A DNA stretch of 64,000 bases from Shimia biformata (GCF_016888515.1 NZ_JAFEJK010000001.1:868001-932000), one strand, 5' to 3'. Shown: positions 25,085-33,706, counted from the stretch's first letter. Made by a program: numbers and translations. Notes: a model not told the origin generated them from the letters alone.

Positions 25085-27373
25085 ATGAACAAGGCGATTA
25101 CCGATGGCGTGCTGCTGATGCCGCCGCAATTTGCTCAGGGTCTGGATGTCTGGTCCAGCGGCAACGGCACACCGGGGGCGGACACGTATGACGGCGATCC
25201 CAACGCAGCCTTTGTCCCGGCGGATCAGGACTTTGGCGGCTGCATCGAAATCCTGAAAACCAACGCGACCCAGAAACTGCGTTACATGGGCGAAACGCCG
25301 TTGCTTGCGGGGTGTTATCTGCGTGTTACGGCGCGGGTCAAGGCGGTCAGTGGCAACCTGCCAAACGTACGGGTTGCAGCCTGGGCCGGTGCGTCTGGCG
25401 GCACCCATGTCGATGGCGTGACCGAGGTCGGCCCGTCCGTGCCGCTGACCACATATGGCGAGGTCGTCGAGGTTTCGGCCATCATTGGCGCGGGAAACCG
25501 CGCCGGCGTCGATATGGTCTGGGGCGCGGATGCGCTTTATGGACATTTCGGTATCGACCTGACCGGCGCCAGCGGTGGCGTGGTTAGGATCGACGATATC
25601 GTGATCGAGGACATCACCCATGTTTTTCATCGCACCATGATGAACTGGGTCGATGTGCGCGATTTTGGTGCCGTTGGCGATGGTGTGACCGATGACGCCG
25701 CAGCCTTTGAAGCTGCAGATGCAGCGGCGGCTGGCCGCAGGGTTCTGATCTCGGAAGGAACCTATTTCCTGGGAACCAGTGTCACGTTTGACAACCATGT
25801 CGAGTTCGAAGGCACTGTCACCATGGCCAGCGATGACTATCTGACACTGACCAAGGACTTTCACCTGTCGCCCTATATTGATGCCTTCGGAAGCGAGGAG
25901 GAAGGCTTCAAGCGGGCGTTCCAGGCGCTGCTCAACAATGCAGACCACGAAAGCCTGGATCTGGGTGGGCGCCGGATCAGTATTTCACAGCCGATAGATA
26001 TGGCTGCGGCTGTTGGCAACAAGGACGAGTTTGCGCAACGGCGCGTCATTCGCAATGGCCAGCTGTATGTCACCGGAACCAGTGTCTGGGATCCGGAAGT
26101 GGTGACGTCTCAGGCCACCTATTCCGCTTCGGCGTCACGCACCCTGACAAATGTGGTCAACGTGGCCAATATCCCGGTTGGCTCACTTGTCACCGGAAAC
26201 GGTGTCGGGCGCGAAGTCTATGTGAAATCCAAGAACCTGGCGACCCAGGAGATCACGCTCTCGCAGCCGCTTTTCGACGGGGAGGGCACCCAGAACTTTA
26301 CCTTTACCCGGTTCAAGTACCTGCTGGATTTCAGCAACTTCAAGAAACTGGCCTCGTTCTCGCTGGCAGATATCGAGTTTCAGTGCAACAGCAAGGCAAG
26401 CGGTATCATGTTGGCGCCGAACGGGTTGATCTTTCACCTCAAGGATTGCTGGATCACTCGCCCGCGCGACCGCGGGGTGACCTCAATCGGGGATGGGTGT
26501 CAGGGGATGCTGATCGACCGCTGCAACTTTGCCACGCCTGAGGGCGATACTCCGGCGCAGGATCGGACAACCGTGGCCATCAACACCAATGCCAATGACG
26601 TCAAGATCCGCAACAACCGTGCCAGCCAGTTCCGGCACTTTGTCGTGATCGGAGGCGCCAATTCGATCATCACCGGCAACCACTTCTTCCAAGGTGATGC
26701 GGTTTCGGCCGGATTGCGCACGGCGGGGATCGTTCTGACACAGACGCATTGCTCGACCCTGATCGACGGGAATTATTGTGACAATGCGTTCATCGAATGG
26801 ACCAATGAATACGATCCCAGCCCGAATTTTACTGGAGGCTATTCCTTCAGCGCACTGTCGATTACGGACAACGTGTTCCTGTCGGGGGATGTTGCGCCCT
26901 GGTTCAGCTATATCGTGGTCAAACCGCATGGCGCGGGTCATTTCCTGGCGGGTTTGACCGTGACCGGGAACAAGTTTCGGTCGATCAACGGGCCGATCGA
27001 CAGGGTTGAGCGGATTGACACCAGTTTTGCCGATCTCGACATGAGCAAAGGCAAGCTGGTGCTGTTCGAAGGCAATACCTATAACGCGGTCGAAACCCCT
27101 GCCTTCAACCCGCTTGTCATCACCCATTCCGAGAATTCGGCCTCGGCGACATGGGACATCGATACCGAGGGCAAACTGCCATTCGGCGGGCGCGCGCGCG
27201 GGGTGGATTCGCTGATTATGCTGGGCAAGATCAAGAACCAGAACAACGTCGGTATCTACTCGGCGCCCTATGTGTCACTGGAACAGGGGGCAAACGGGGA
27301 TCATGTGCATGTTTCCTGGGAGACTCCGGTGCATGGCGATGTCGTGGTGACCGTAAGGATGGATTCCGTCTGA
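25085..27373 (+). CDS. Large parallel beta-helix protein (pectate-lyase-3/GH28-related)
   Basis: A 762-residue protein. Residues 1-180 look like a beta-sandwich carbohydrate-binding or head domain. Residues 193-204 (DFGAVGDGVTDD) are the classic entry to a right-handed beta-helix of the pectate-lyase-3 family; the helix continues with repeats such as VKIRNNRASQF, SIITGNHFF and LTVTGNKFRS. Phage tailspikes and polysaccharide lyases share this layout. No signal peptide is visible, so export, if any, must use another route, and no phage genes are near. A polysaccharide depolymerase or surface-structure component is the best guess. AAAGGGG precedes the ATG. A strong terminator follows. Confidence 0.8.
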   Translation: MNKAITDGVLLMPPQFAQGLDVWSSGNGTPGADTYDGDPNAAFVPADQDFGGCIEILKTNATQKLRYMGETPLLAGCYLRVTARVKAVSGNLPNVRVAAWAGASGGTHVDGVTEVGPSVPLTTYGEVVEVSAIIGAGNRAGVDMVWGADALYGHFGIDLTGASGGVVRIDDIVIEDITHVFHRTMMNWVDVRDFGAVGDGVTDDAAAFEAADAAAAGRRVLISEGTYFLGTSVTFDNHVEFEGTVTMASDDYLTLTKDFHLSPYIDAFGSEEEGFKRAFQALLNNADHESLDLGGRRISISQPIDMAAAVGNKDEFAQRRVIRNGQLYVTGTSVWDPEVVTSQATYSASASRTLTNVVNVANIPVGSLVTGNGVGREVYVKSKNLATQEITLSQPLFDGEGTQNFTFTRFKYLLDFSNFKKLASFSLADIEFQCNSKASGIMLAPNGLIFHLKDCWITRPRDRGVTSIGDGCQGMLIDRCNFATPEGDTPAQDRTTVAINTNANDVKIRNNRASQFRHFVVIGGANSIITGNHFFQGDAVSAGLRTAGIVLTQTHCSTLIDGNYCDNAFIEWTNEYDPSPNFTGGYSFSALSITDNVFLSGDVAPWFSYIVVKPHGAGHFLAGLTVTGNKFRSINGPIDRVERIDTSFADLDMSKGKLVLFEGNTYNAVETPAFNPLVITHSENSASATWDIDTEGKLPFGGRARGVDSLIMLGKIKNQNNVGIYSAPYVSLEQGANGDHVHVSWETPVHGDVVVTVRMDSV

Positions 27374-27389
27374 TCCGTCGCAGCAAAAA

Positions 27390-27416
27390 AGGCCGCCTGT
27401 CAGGGCGGCCTGTTTC
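27390..27416. terminator. Bidirectional terminator between beta-helix and 47-residue genes
   Basis: AGGCCGCC (27390-27397) pairs with GGCGGCCT (27404-27411) over a 6-nt loop. The plus side continues TGTTT; the minus side continues into TTTTTT (27390-27385), so it is strongest for the leftward transcript of the small gene and gap. Confidence 0.8.
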
Positions 27417-27440
27417 CCCTGTTCGGCTAGCCGGTTGGCA

Positions 27441-27584
27441 CTAGCGCCAGAAGGCCAGCCACTCGACAAGGTCGAAGAACTTACGAGCAAGCAGAAGTGT
27501 CGCCTGGCCATCATATATCACCAGATCCACCCCAAGCCCGACAAAAATCAGCAGGGCGAGAAAGACGGCAATAGGATTGGTCAT
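27441..27584 (-). CDS. 47-residue single-helix membrane protein
   Basis: A short gene: MTNPIAVFLALLIFVGLGVD forms one membrane helix, then GQATLLLARKFFDLVEWLAF and a final WR form an amphipathic tail. It lies 68 bp downstream of gap on the same strand and ahead of a strong terminator, with consistent codon use. I recall similar tiny proteins next to gap in Rhodobacteraceae, which supports it being real, but its function is unknown. Confidence 0.65.
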   Translation of the reverse strand: MTNPIAVFLALLIFVGLGVDLVIYDGQATLLLARKFFDLVEWLAFWR

Positions 27585-27601
27585 GGGGCACGCTTTCGGC
27601 T

Positions 27602-27630
27602 GCTCGGGCTTGGATCAGGTATGCCCGAGC
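27602..27630 (-). terminator. Hairpin after gap
   Basis: GCTCGGGC (27602-27609) pairs with GCCCGAGC (27623-27630), starting 22 bp after the gap stop. No T-tract follows on the minus strand, so it may act as an RNA-stabilising stem or partial attenuator between gap and the 47-residue gene rather than as a full terminator. Confidence 0.5.
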
Positions 27631-27652
27631 AGTCCGGCGCGATCAAGTCGGC

Positions 27653-28651
27653 TCAGGTGCGGCCCATCTTGGCAGCGACGTCGGCCATGCGTGCCGAGAA
27701 GCCCCATTCGTTGTCATACCACGCCAGAACGCGGACCGTGCGGCCGCCGACAACCTTGGTCTGGTCGGGCGCATAGATTGAGCTTTCCGTGGTGTGGTTG
27801 AAGTCGATCGAGACCTTGGGCGCAGCGTCATAGCCCAGAACGCCCTTCATGGCGCCCTCGGCGGCTTCGCGCACCACTTCGTTCACATCATCGACGGTGA
27901 CATCTTTTGAGGCGACAAAGGTCAGGTCCACAGCCGAGACATTCGGAGTGGGGACGCGCATTGCGGTGCCGTCCAGCTTGCCTTTCAGGGCGGGCAGAAC
28001 CTCACCCAGCGCTTTGGCCGCACCGGTCGAGGTCGGGATCATCGCCATCGCCGCGGCGCGGGCGCGATAGAGGTCGTTGTGACGACGGTCCAGCGTCGGC
28101 TGGTCGCCGGTGTAGCTGTGGATCGTGGTCATCAGGCCATTTTCGATGCCGATTGCCTCGTGCAGGACCTTGGCCAGTGGTGCCAGACAGTTGGTGGTGC
28201 AGCTGCCGTTCGAGATCATGTTGTCATTGGCTTCCAGAAGCGCATCGTTCACGCCAAAGACGATGGTCTTCTGGACATTTTTTGCCGGTGCCGAGATCAG
28301 CACCTTCTTGGCTCCACGCTCAAGGTGCTTGGCCGCTTTCAGCCCATCGTTGAAGTTGCCGGTGCATTCCAGCACGACATCGACGCCGGACCAGTCGAGT
28401 TCGTCCATGTCATAGGTCGACATCATCCGCATCGGGCCTTGTCCGACATCCATGGTGCCGTTCTGGACAATCACTTCGTTGGGGAAACGGCCATGGATCG
28501 AGTCGTAACGGATCAGGTGCGCGGCGGTCTCAAGCGGGCCGGTGGCGTTCACCTTGACCACTTTGACATCGTCGCGGGCGGCTTCGGCGATATGCATCAG
28601 GGTGCAGCGGCCGATACGTCCAAATCCGTTGATACCTACGGTGACTGTCAT
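27653..28651 (-). CDS. gap: Glyceraldehyde-3-phosphate dehydrogenase, GapB-like coenzyme site
   Basis: A 332-residue GAPDH. The Rossmann motif GINGFGRIGR opens the protein; the catalytic cysteine is C151 in SNGSCTTNC; the phosphate-binding segments SYTGDQPTLDRRH and GAAKALGEVLP and the C-terminal WYDNEWGFS are canonical. After the second strand the usual NDL (Asp contacting the adenine ribose of NAD) is replaced by N35-A36-T37, as in the NADP-using, gluconeogenic GapB of Bacillus. NADP preference is therefore likely, but this is inference. Two LacI-type operator-like sites lie 94-137 bp upstream of its start. ATG 28651 is the start; the frame is open further back. Confidence 0.93.
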   Translation of the reverse strand: MTVTVGINGFGRIGRCTLMHIAEAARDDVKVVKVNATGPLETAAHLIRYDSIHGRFPNEVIVQNGTMDVGQGPMRMMSTYDMDELDWSGVDVVLECTGNFNDGLKAAKHLERGAKKVLISAPAKNVQKTIVFGVNDALLEANDNMISNGSCTTNCLAPLAKVLHEAIGIENGLMTTIHSYTGDQPTLDRRHNDLYRARAAAMAMIPTSTGAAKALGEVLPALKGKLDGTAMRVPTPNVSAVDLTFVASKDVTVDDVNEVVREAAEGAMKGVLGYDAAPKVSIDFNHTTESSIYAPDQTKVVGGRTVRVLAWYDNEWGFSARMADVAAKMGRT

Positions 28652-28744
28652 GACGTTTCCTCTGATTTTCGAATGGCGCGATTGACGCCCCATATAGGGT
28701 AGAGGGGCCTTTGGCGAAAGGGATGTTTGCCCGGATTTCCAAAG

Positions 28745-28758
28745 TGTTAGCGTTAAAC
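28745..28758. promoter_or_regulatory. LacI-type operator-like site 1 upstream of gap
   Basis: TGTTAGCGTTAAAC is a near-palindrome with the central CG step typical of LacI-family operators. It resembles, from memory, the TGTTAGCGCTAACA-like motif of the central-carbon regulator CceR in Rhodobacterales. Confidence 0.5.
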
Positions 28759-28774
28759 GTGGCAAGGTCGCATG

Positions 28775-28788
28775 TGATAGCGCTAACC
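28775..28788. promoter_or_regulatory. LacI-type operator-like site 2 upstream of gap
   Basis: TGATAGCGCTAACC has the perfect core TAGCGCTA, centred 30 bp from site 1. It overlaps the last codon and stop of the photolyase gene. Confidence 0.5.
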
Positions 28789-30210
28789 GTTATCGCCAGC
28801 ATGCCGCGATGCGGCATCGCGCGCCTGCGCATAGGCGTCCAAGGCGCGTATCCGACTGGCTTTCAGGTCCACGATCGGGTGTGGATAGCATTCACCCAAC
28901 CTGATTCCCGCAGCCGACAGAATGCTGTCGGGCGCCTCCCATGGGTTGAAAAGATACTTGTCGGGCAGGGCTGCGATCTCGGGGACGAAATGCCGGGTAT
29001 AGTCACCATTGGGGTCGAATTTCTGGCCTTGGGTCACCGGGTTGAAAATGCGGAAATAGGGGGCTGCATCGGCGCCGCTGCCCGCGATCCACTGCCAGCT
29101 GGCCGCATTGTTGGCAAGGTCTGCGTCAAACAGGGTGTCCCAAAACCAGCGCTGGCCGTGGCGCCAGTCGATCAGCAGGTTTTTCACAAGGAACGATCCG
29201 ACGATCATGCGGACGCGGTTGTGCATGTATCCCGTCTGCCAAAGCTCCCGCATTCCGGCATCGACGATGGGGATGCCGGTTTGCCCGCGTTGCCACAGTC
29301 TCAGTGACTGTGGGTCGTCGCGCCATGGAAAATGGTCAAATGTCTTTAGCAGGTTTTCCGACGGAAGGTCGGGATTGTGAAAGAGTAGCGAATGAGAGAA
29401 CTCGCGCCAGCCCAGCTCTGACAGGAAGTGATCCAGGTCGCGTCCCTCGATCCGCAGACGGGCGGCGTGCCAGACCTGGTTTGGTGAGATCTCGCCGAAA
29501 TGCAGGTGCGGCGACAGGCGTGACACGTTTTTCTGTGCAGGAAAATTGCGCCCTTCCTTGTACCCAGCCAGACCGTCTTCGAGGAACCTGTCCAGCCGGT
29601 CGCGCGCGCCTGCTTCCCCGGGCTGCCAGTCCCCGGTCACATCTGCGGCCCAGGATTGACCGGGGAGAAGGTCAAGGCGGTTGGGGTCGGTCCCGATTGG
29701 CACGAGGTCAAGCAATGGGGCGGCGAGCGGCGCACGAGGTTCACCCGCCGCGCGGCAGCCCTTTCGGAAAAACGGGCTGAAGACGCGATAGGGGGAGCCG
29801 TCGGGCTTTTTCACATCGAACGGTTCCCACAAAAGTGCCCCGTTGTGGCTTTCGACCCTCAGACCCTTCGTTTTCAAATCAGCCTTGAGCGCGGCGTCAC
29901 GAGCCATTCGCCAAGGTTCATATGCACGGGTCCAGAAAACCGCTGTCGCGTTGTTGTCCCGCGCAATCTGGGGGATCAGGATTTCTGGATCACCTCGAAA
30001 CAGCCTCAGGTTCCCGCTGAGACTTTCGTTCAACCGGCAGAGCGAATGGTGCAGCCAGACCCGCGAGGCGGCCCCCATCGCCCAGTCCCCGGCGTTCTGA
30101 TCGTCCAGAATGTACACTGGAAGCACAGACCCGGCCCGCGCAGCGGCGCAAAGCGCGGGATTGTCGGCCAAGCGCAAATCCTGCCGGAACCAGTGAATTA
30201 CAGTGGTCAT
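28783..30210 (-). CDS. phr: Deoxyribodipyrimidine photolyase
   Basis: A 475-residue class I CPD photolyase that repairs UV dimers with blue light. The N-terminal antenna domain begins TVIHWFRQDLRLADNPAL. The FAD-binding half has HLHFGEISPNQVWHA, GWREFSHSLLFH, and MHNRVRMIVGSFLVKN followed by FDADLANNAASWQWIAGSG. The tryptophans of the electron-transfer chain appear to be present. It is the last gene of the sigma-E-type operon and overlaps the SDR gene by ATGA. Joint control with lipid-related genes fits a light and singlet-oxygen response. Confidence 0.94.
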   Translation of the reverse strand: MTTVIHWFRQDLRLADNPALCAAARAGSVLPVYILDDQNAGDWAMGAASRVWLHHSLCRLNESLSGNLRLFRGDPEILIPQIARDNNATAVFWTRAYEPWRMARDAALKADLKTKGLRVESHNGALLWEPFDVKKPDGSPYRVFSPFFRKGCRAAGEPRAPLAAPLLDLVPIGTDPNRLDLLPGQSWAADVTGDWQPGEAGARDRLDRFLEDGLAGYKEGRNFPAQKNVSRLSPHLHFGEISPNQVWHAARLRIEGRDLDHFLSELGWREFSHSLLFHNPDLPSENLLKTFDHFPWRDDPQSLRLWQRGQTGIPIVDAGMRELWQTGYMHNRVRMIVGSFLVKNLLIDWRHGQRWFWDTLFDADLANNAASWQWIAGSGADAAPYFRIFNPVTQGQKFDPNGDYTRHFVPEIAALPDKYLFNPWEAPDSILSAAGIRLGECYPHPIVDLKASRIRALDAYAQARDAASRHAGDNG

Positions 30211-30953
30211 GCCCTTGCTCCGAACAGCAACAAGTAGACCCAGTTGGGCAAAAGCGGCGCCACCCGGAACAGCCAGGAAAACGGGCGCGGGAAAGAGGTT
30301 GCGAAACGGCGCGAGGTCATGGCCGTCACAACATGCCGTGCGGCTGTGTCCGGGTCCATCAGCATTGGCATGCGAAAGTTGTTTTTCCGGGTCAACCGCG
30401 TGTCGATGAACCCGGGATTAACGATGCGTGTCCTGACGCCCGTGTGCCGCAGGTCAACTGCAAGGTTCTCTCCCAGATGCATGAGTGCCCCCTTTGACGC
30501 GCTGTAGCCTATCGCTCCGGGCAGCCCCCTGAACCCGGCCAGTGAACCGATCAGCGTGATCTCACCACGGTCGCGGGTCAGGAATGCAGGCACGACATGA
30601 CCAAGCACGCGCAACGCACCCGAGAAATTTACGTCAACCATTGACAGGGCGGCCCCCGTATCCCAGTCCGACGATGCCATCGGCGCATAGGCTCCGGCGC
30701 AATAGACGATGTGGTCGATCTCGGCAGCCATGTCGAGCGCATCAGTTTCCCACGCTTTCGCAACACTGGCCGCGTCAGTGATATCCATTGGAAGCGAAAC
30801 GGCGCGGTTCAACTCTGCGGCCAACAAGTCCAGCTTCCGGCGGTTGCGCGCGGACAGGATCAGTCGCGCGCCCTGTTGGTCCAAGGCCCGCGCCAGCGCT
30901 TCGCCAAGCCCCTCGCTGGCGCCGACGATCCAGATTGTCTGACCCTTGAACAT
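30207..30953 (-). CDS. Short-chain dehydrogenase/reductase
   Basis: A 248-residue SDR. The cofactor motif is GASEGLGEALARAL near residue 11; NAG-like YCAGAYAP follows; catalytic Ser is in LIGSLAG and the YxxxK motif is YSASKGAL. An arginine after strand 2 (SARNRRK) suggests NADP. The substrate is unknown. It starts one base inside the DUF3833 stop (TAATG) and overlaps the photolyase start, so it is tightly coupled to the operon. In R. sphaeroides an SDR is also in the sigma-E regulon. Confidence 0.9.
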   Translation of the reverse strand: MFKGQTIWIVGASEGLGEALARALDQQGARLILSARNRRKLDLLAAELNRAVSLPMDITDAASVAKAWETDALDMAAEIDHIVYCAGAYAPMASSDWDTGAALSMVDVNFSGALRVLGHVVPAFLTRDRGEITLIGSLAGFRGLPGAIGYSASKGALMHLGENLAVDLRHTGVRTRIVNPGFIDTRLTRKNNFRMPMLMDPDTAARHVVTAMTSRRFATSFPRPFSWLFRVAPLLPNWVYLLLFGARA

Positions 30954-31513
30954 TACGCGGCGGCAGACATGTCCGCTGGCCGCATCGTGGCGACAAGCTC
31001 GGCCACTTTTATGCCGAACTTGCGCATCTCGGACCGGTTCACCATCACGCCGTTAGATGTCAGATACAGCCAATCGGTGACATCCAGCACATAACCCCCG
31101 GCGTTTTGCGGTAGCCGAATGCGATAAGTCATACGAATGGTCGCGCCAGAAACGACGCCCTCGGCGGTGCCGATAATGTCGGGCGCGGTTGCGGTGAAAT
31201 TGCCGTTCTGACCCGGATACAGCGTCCATTCGCGGCTTTGCGTGGTGCCGCTGTCATATGTGAAACCCTCGGTCAGGGTACCAGTGGTGTTGGTCCAGCG
31301 GCCATCCATCCGTGCCACGAAGCGGCTGGTGACGCGTCCTGTAGGGCCAAAGATCGCGCCTTCGCAGTCAATGGGACCGTTCAGGTGCTGTCGCAGGTCG
31401 ATATGGGGCAAGGTTTCGGCATAATCTTCGGGTGATTGCGCACGAAAACCAAAACGGCGGCGCAACAGGAAAAATGCGGCGATCAGGGCAAGGAGGATCA
31501 GGAACTCGGTCAT
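30953..31513 (-). CDS. DUF3833 protein
   Basis: A 186-residue protein with an N-terminal membrane anchor (FLILLALIAAFFLLRRRFGF) and a beta-rich domain of the DUF3833 family (HLNGPIDCEGAIFGPTGRVTSRF, RIRLPQNAGGYVLDVTDWLYL). DUF3833 proteins are lipocalin-like and regularly travel with DUF1365 and the FAD oxidoreductase. A role in handling a modified lipid is plausible but unproven. The last residues contact the SDR start. Confidence 0.85.
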   Translation of the reverse strand: MTEFLILLALIAAFFLLRRRFGFRAQSPEDYAETLPHIDLRQHLNGPIDCEGAIFGPTGRVTSRFVARMDGRWTNTTGTLTEGFTYDSGTTQSREWTLYPGQNGNFTATAPDIIGTAEGVVSGATIRMTYRIRLPQNAGGYVLDVTDWLYLTSNGVMVNRSEMRKFGIKVAELVATMRPADMSAAA

Positions 31514-31530
31514 CGTCTCAACTCGTCAGT

Positions 31531-32313
31531 CTATTCGGCCGGAACAGGTGGGGTCGGGGCCGAAATCTCGGCGGAGGGCGGTTCCGGGCGGGTGTGAAAT
31601 GGCGCGCGCCGGACCCATAGCTTCAGCGCCTGCCAGTGAATCAGGCCAAGGATGCGCGCGGCTCCGAATGGGCGGCGCAGTGCGGCCCAAACCAGTGATC
31701 CTGCAGTTGCGGCGCGACGTGCGCCATTCAGCGTGGCCAGAACACCCTCATCCCCGTTTCGAAGGTCAATGCGGATGGCAATCCGGTCGGCGGTAATGCG
31801 GAAATTGAACGTGTAGCGCCCCCGCGTTTCCTGAAATGGAGAGACATGGAACAATTTGCGCGCGGTGATCCGGTCTGCGGGGTGGATAGGAGCAAAGCCA
31901 GGTTTGGCACAGAGGTAGTTGTGCCGATCACCAAAGGTGTTATTGACCTCGGCGATAGCGGCAATCAGGTCATCGCCACGAAAAGCAAGCCAGAAGCTGA
32001 CCGGATTGAACTGCATTCCCAACAGACTTGGCTGTGTAAGAAGACGCAATTCCACCCGGTCGGCATCCGGCAAGCCGGCCTCGCACAGTTGCCGGCGTGC
32101 CCAAGGCGCCCCGACACCCTTGCCGCGCTCACCGCCATGGTGGTGATCGTGGACCGACCAGAGATTGAACCGATTGCGAGACAACAACGGCGCACCGCGC
32201 GGAGTATCCGGGTCGATCAGGACAAAATCGACGCCATAAGCAAAGGCGTTGGCGATCCTTCCCCGCCTCCCATGCCAGGTGCGCGCCGCAACATGTTCGG
32301 GCGAGAAACTCAT
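31531..32313 (-). CDS. DUF1365 protein
   Basis: A 260-residue protein of the DUF1365 family. Typical blocks are HVAARTWHGRRGRIANAF at the start, FNPVSFWLAFRGDDLIAAIAEVNNTFGDRH in the middle and KLFHVSPFQETRGRYTFNF later. No reaction is established. In many bacteria it pairs with an amine-oxidase-like flavoprotein and a fatty-acid cyclopropane synthase. The first gene of the operon overlaps its start by ATGA. Confidence 0.88.
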   Translation of the reverse strand: MSFSPEHVAARTWHGRRGRIANAFAYGVDFVLIDPDTPRGAPLLSRNRFNLWSVHDHHHGGERGKGVGAPWARRQLCEAGLPDADRVELRLLTQPSLLGMQFNPVSFWLAFRGDDLIAAIAEVNNTFGDRHNYLCAKPGFAPIHPADRITARKLFHVSPFQETRGRYTFNFRITADRIAIRIDLRNGDEGVLATLNGARRAATAGSLVWAALRRPFGAARILGLIHWQALKLWVRRAPFHTRPEPPSAEISAPTPPVPAE

Positions 32314-33605
32314 GCCGCAACCTCGACCCGGGTTTGGCGATCAATGGCCTCGGCGACGTTTACGGCACTGTGGAACCCATCTTCGTGGAACCCGTGGCGC
32401 AGGTAGGCGCCCGCAAACCACGTGCTATTGTGCCCCTGAATGTCGCCGATCATGGACTGACCGCGCAATGCGTCATGGTCAAAGACCGGGTGTCGGAATG
32501 TGGTTGCGTCATAGATCAGGTGGTCGGGTACGGGGTCGCACGGATTAAGCGACACGAACAGGGGGTCGTTTTCGTCGATATTCTGAAGCCGGTTCATCCA
32601 GTAGGTCACGCCAATCCCCATGTTCGGCTTGGCATGATCTGCCTTATAGACCCAGGACTGCCATGCCGCCCGTTTCCGGGGCATCTGTGCAGGGTCACAA
32701 TGCAGAACGGCGAAGTTGTCCTGATACCGGATCATCCCAAGCGCCTGCCGCTCCGCCGGTGTCGGGTTGGCCAGAAGGCGCAGCGCATCATCCGAGTGGC
32801 AGGCCATGATCACGTCATCGGCCTGGATCGGGTCTTCTCCTTTAATGCGGATGGTGACACCTCGGGGACCACGTTCAACCGCCTGAACCGGAGTCGCGGT
32901 GCGAATGTGGACGCCCCGCGATCGCAGATGCCGCTCAAGCCGCCAGACATATTCGTGACTACCACCGGCAACGGTGTGCCACTGGTGTTGGCCGCCATAT
33001 TGCAACAGGTTGTGATTGCGGAAAAAACTGACCAGCGTTTGCGCCGGGAAGTCCAGGATCTGTTCCGGTGACGTCGACCAGATCGCACCGGTAATAGGAA
33101 GCAGGTAATAGCGGCGAAACCAGTCGCCCACCTTCAAGCCTTCCATCAGGTCGCCAATCGTCATGTCGGGAGTGGTCGCCGCAGTCTCGGCGCGGCGAAT
33201 GAATTTCAGGATGTCCGCCACCATGCGCAGAAACTGCGGTTTCAACAGGTTGCTGCGGTTGGCCAGCAGCGCGTCCAGGCTTTGAAGCCCGTATTCGATG
33301 CGACCGCCATCGATGGTTGCGCCGAAGCTCATCTCGCTTTTGGCGGTAGGGACATTCAATGCGTCGAACATCGCGGTCAGATGCGGGTAGTTGATGTGGT
33401 TGAACACGATGAACCCGGTATCGACCGGTTGGTTCCCGTTCCGGCCCGCAACAACGGTGCGCGCATGCCCGCCAAGCCGGGGCGCCGCTTCGACCAGTGT
33501 GACACGGTGGACTGGCGCCAGAAGATATGCGGCGGCAAGGCCAGAGATGCCTCCTCCGACGATGGCGATGTGGCGCGGGGTGATTGGGCTGGCGTCAAAC
33601 GACAT
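32310..33605 (-). CDS. FAD-dependent oxidoreductase, amine-oxidase fold
   Basis: A 431-residue flavoprotein. The FAD motif IAIVGGGISGLAAAYLL and the following ERA/GG-type LVEAAPRLGGHARTV are at the N-terminus. The family is that of the NAD(P)-binding proteins paired with DUF1365, linked by context to unsaturated or cyclopropane fatty acids. As I recall, related genes of the R. sphaeroides sigma-E regulon take part in furan fatty acid formation, but no methyltransferase is present here. It heads the operon; a TGATCC-N16-CGTA promoter lies 31-56 bp upstream. Confidence 0.9.
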   Translation of the reverse strand: MSFDASPITPRHIAIVGGGISGLAAAYLLAPVHRVTLVEAAPRLGGHARTVVAGRNGNQPVDTGFIVFNHINYPHLTAMFDALNVPTAKSEMSFGATIDGGRIEYGLQSLDALLANRSNLLKPQFLRMVADILKFIRRAETAATTPDMTIGDLMEGLKVGDWFRRYYLLPITGAIWSTSPEQILDFPAQTLVSFFRNHNLLQYGGQHQWHTVAGGSHEYVWRLERHLRSRGVHIRTATPVQAVERGPRGVTIRIKGEDPIQADDVIMACHSDDALRLLANPTPAERQALGMIRYQDNFAVLHCDPAQMPRKRAAWQSWVYKADHAKPNMGIGVTYWMNRLQNIDENDPLFVSLNPCDPVPDHLIYDATTFRHPVFDHDALRGQSMIGDIQGHNSTWFAGAYLRHGFHEDGFHSAVNVAEAIDRQTRVEVAA

Positions 33606-33635
33606 GTCTGGTCCTTTAGTTGCGATTTGACGGGA

Positions 33636-33661
33636 TACGGCGCGCGGGCGAGAGTGGATCA
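33636..33661 (-). promoter_or_regulatory. Sigma-E (ECF11) promoter of the FAD/DUF1365/photolyase operon
   Basis: On the minus strand TGATCC (33661-33656) is followed by 16 bases and CGTATC (33639-33634). TGATCC is the -35 hallmark of RpoE in Rhodobacter, and CGTA fits an ECF -10. The same layout occurs at rpoE itself. Confidence 0.8.
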
Positions 33662-33706
33662 GTTTTACGTCGCATAGATTTCAAAAGCGCGGTCAGGGGA
33701 TTTCCG

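Noticed and set aside
25085-27373. Beta-helix gene as part of a prophage
   Set aside because: No tail, capsid, integrase or lysis genes flank it; neighbours are ordinary chromosomal genes.
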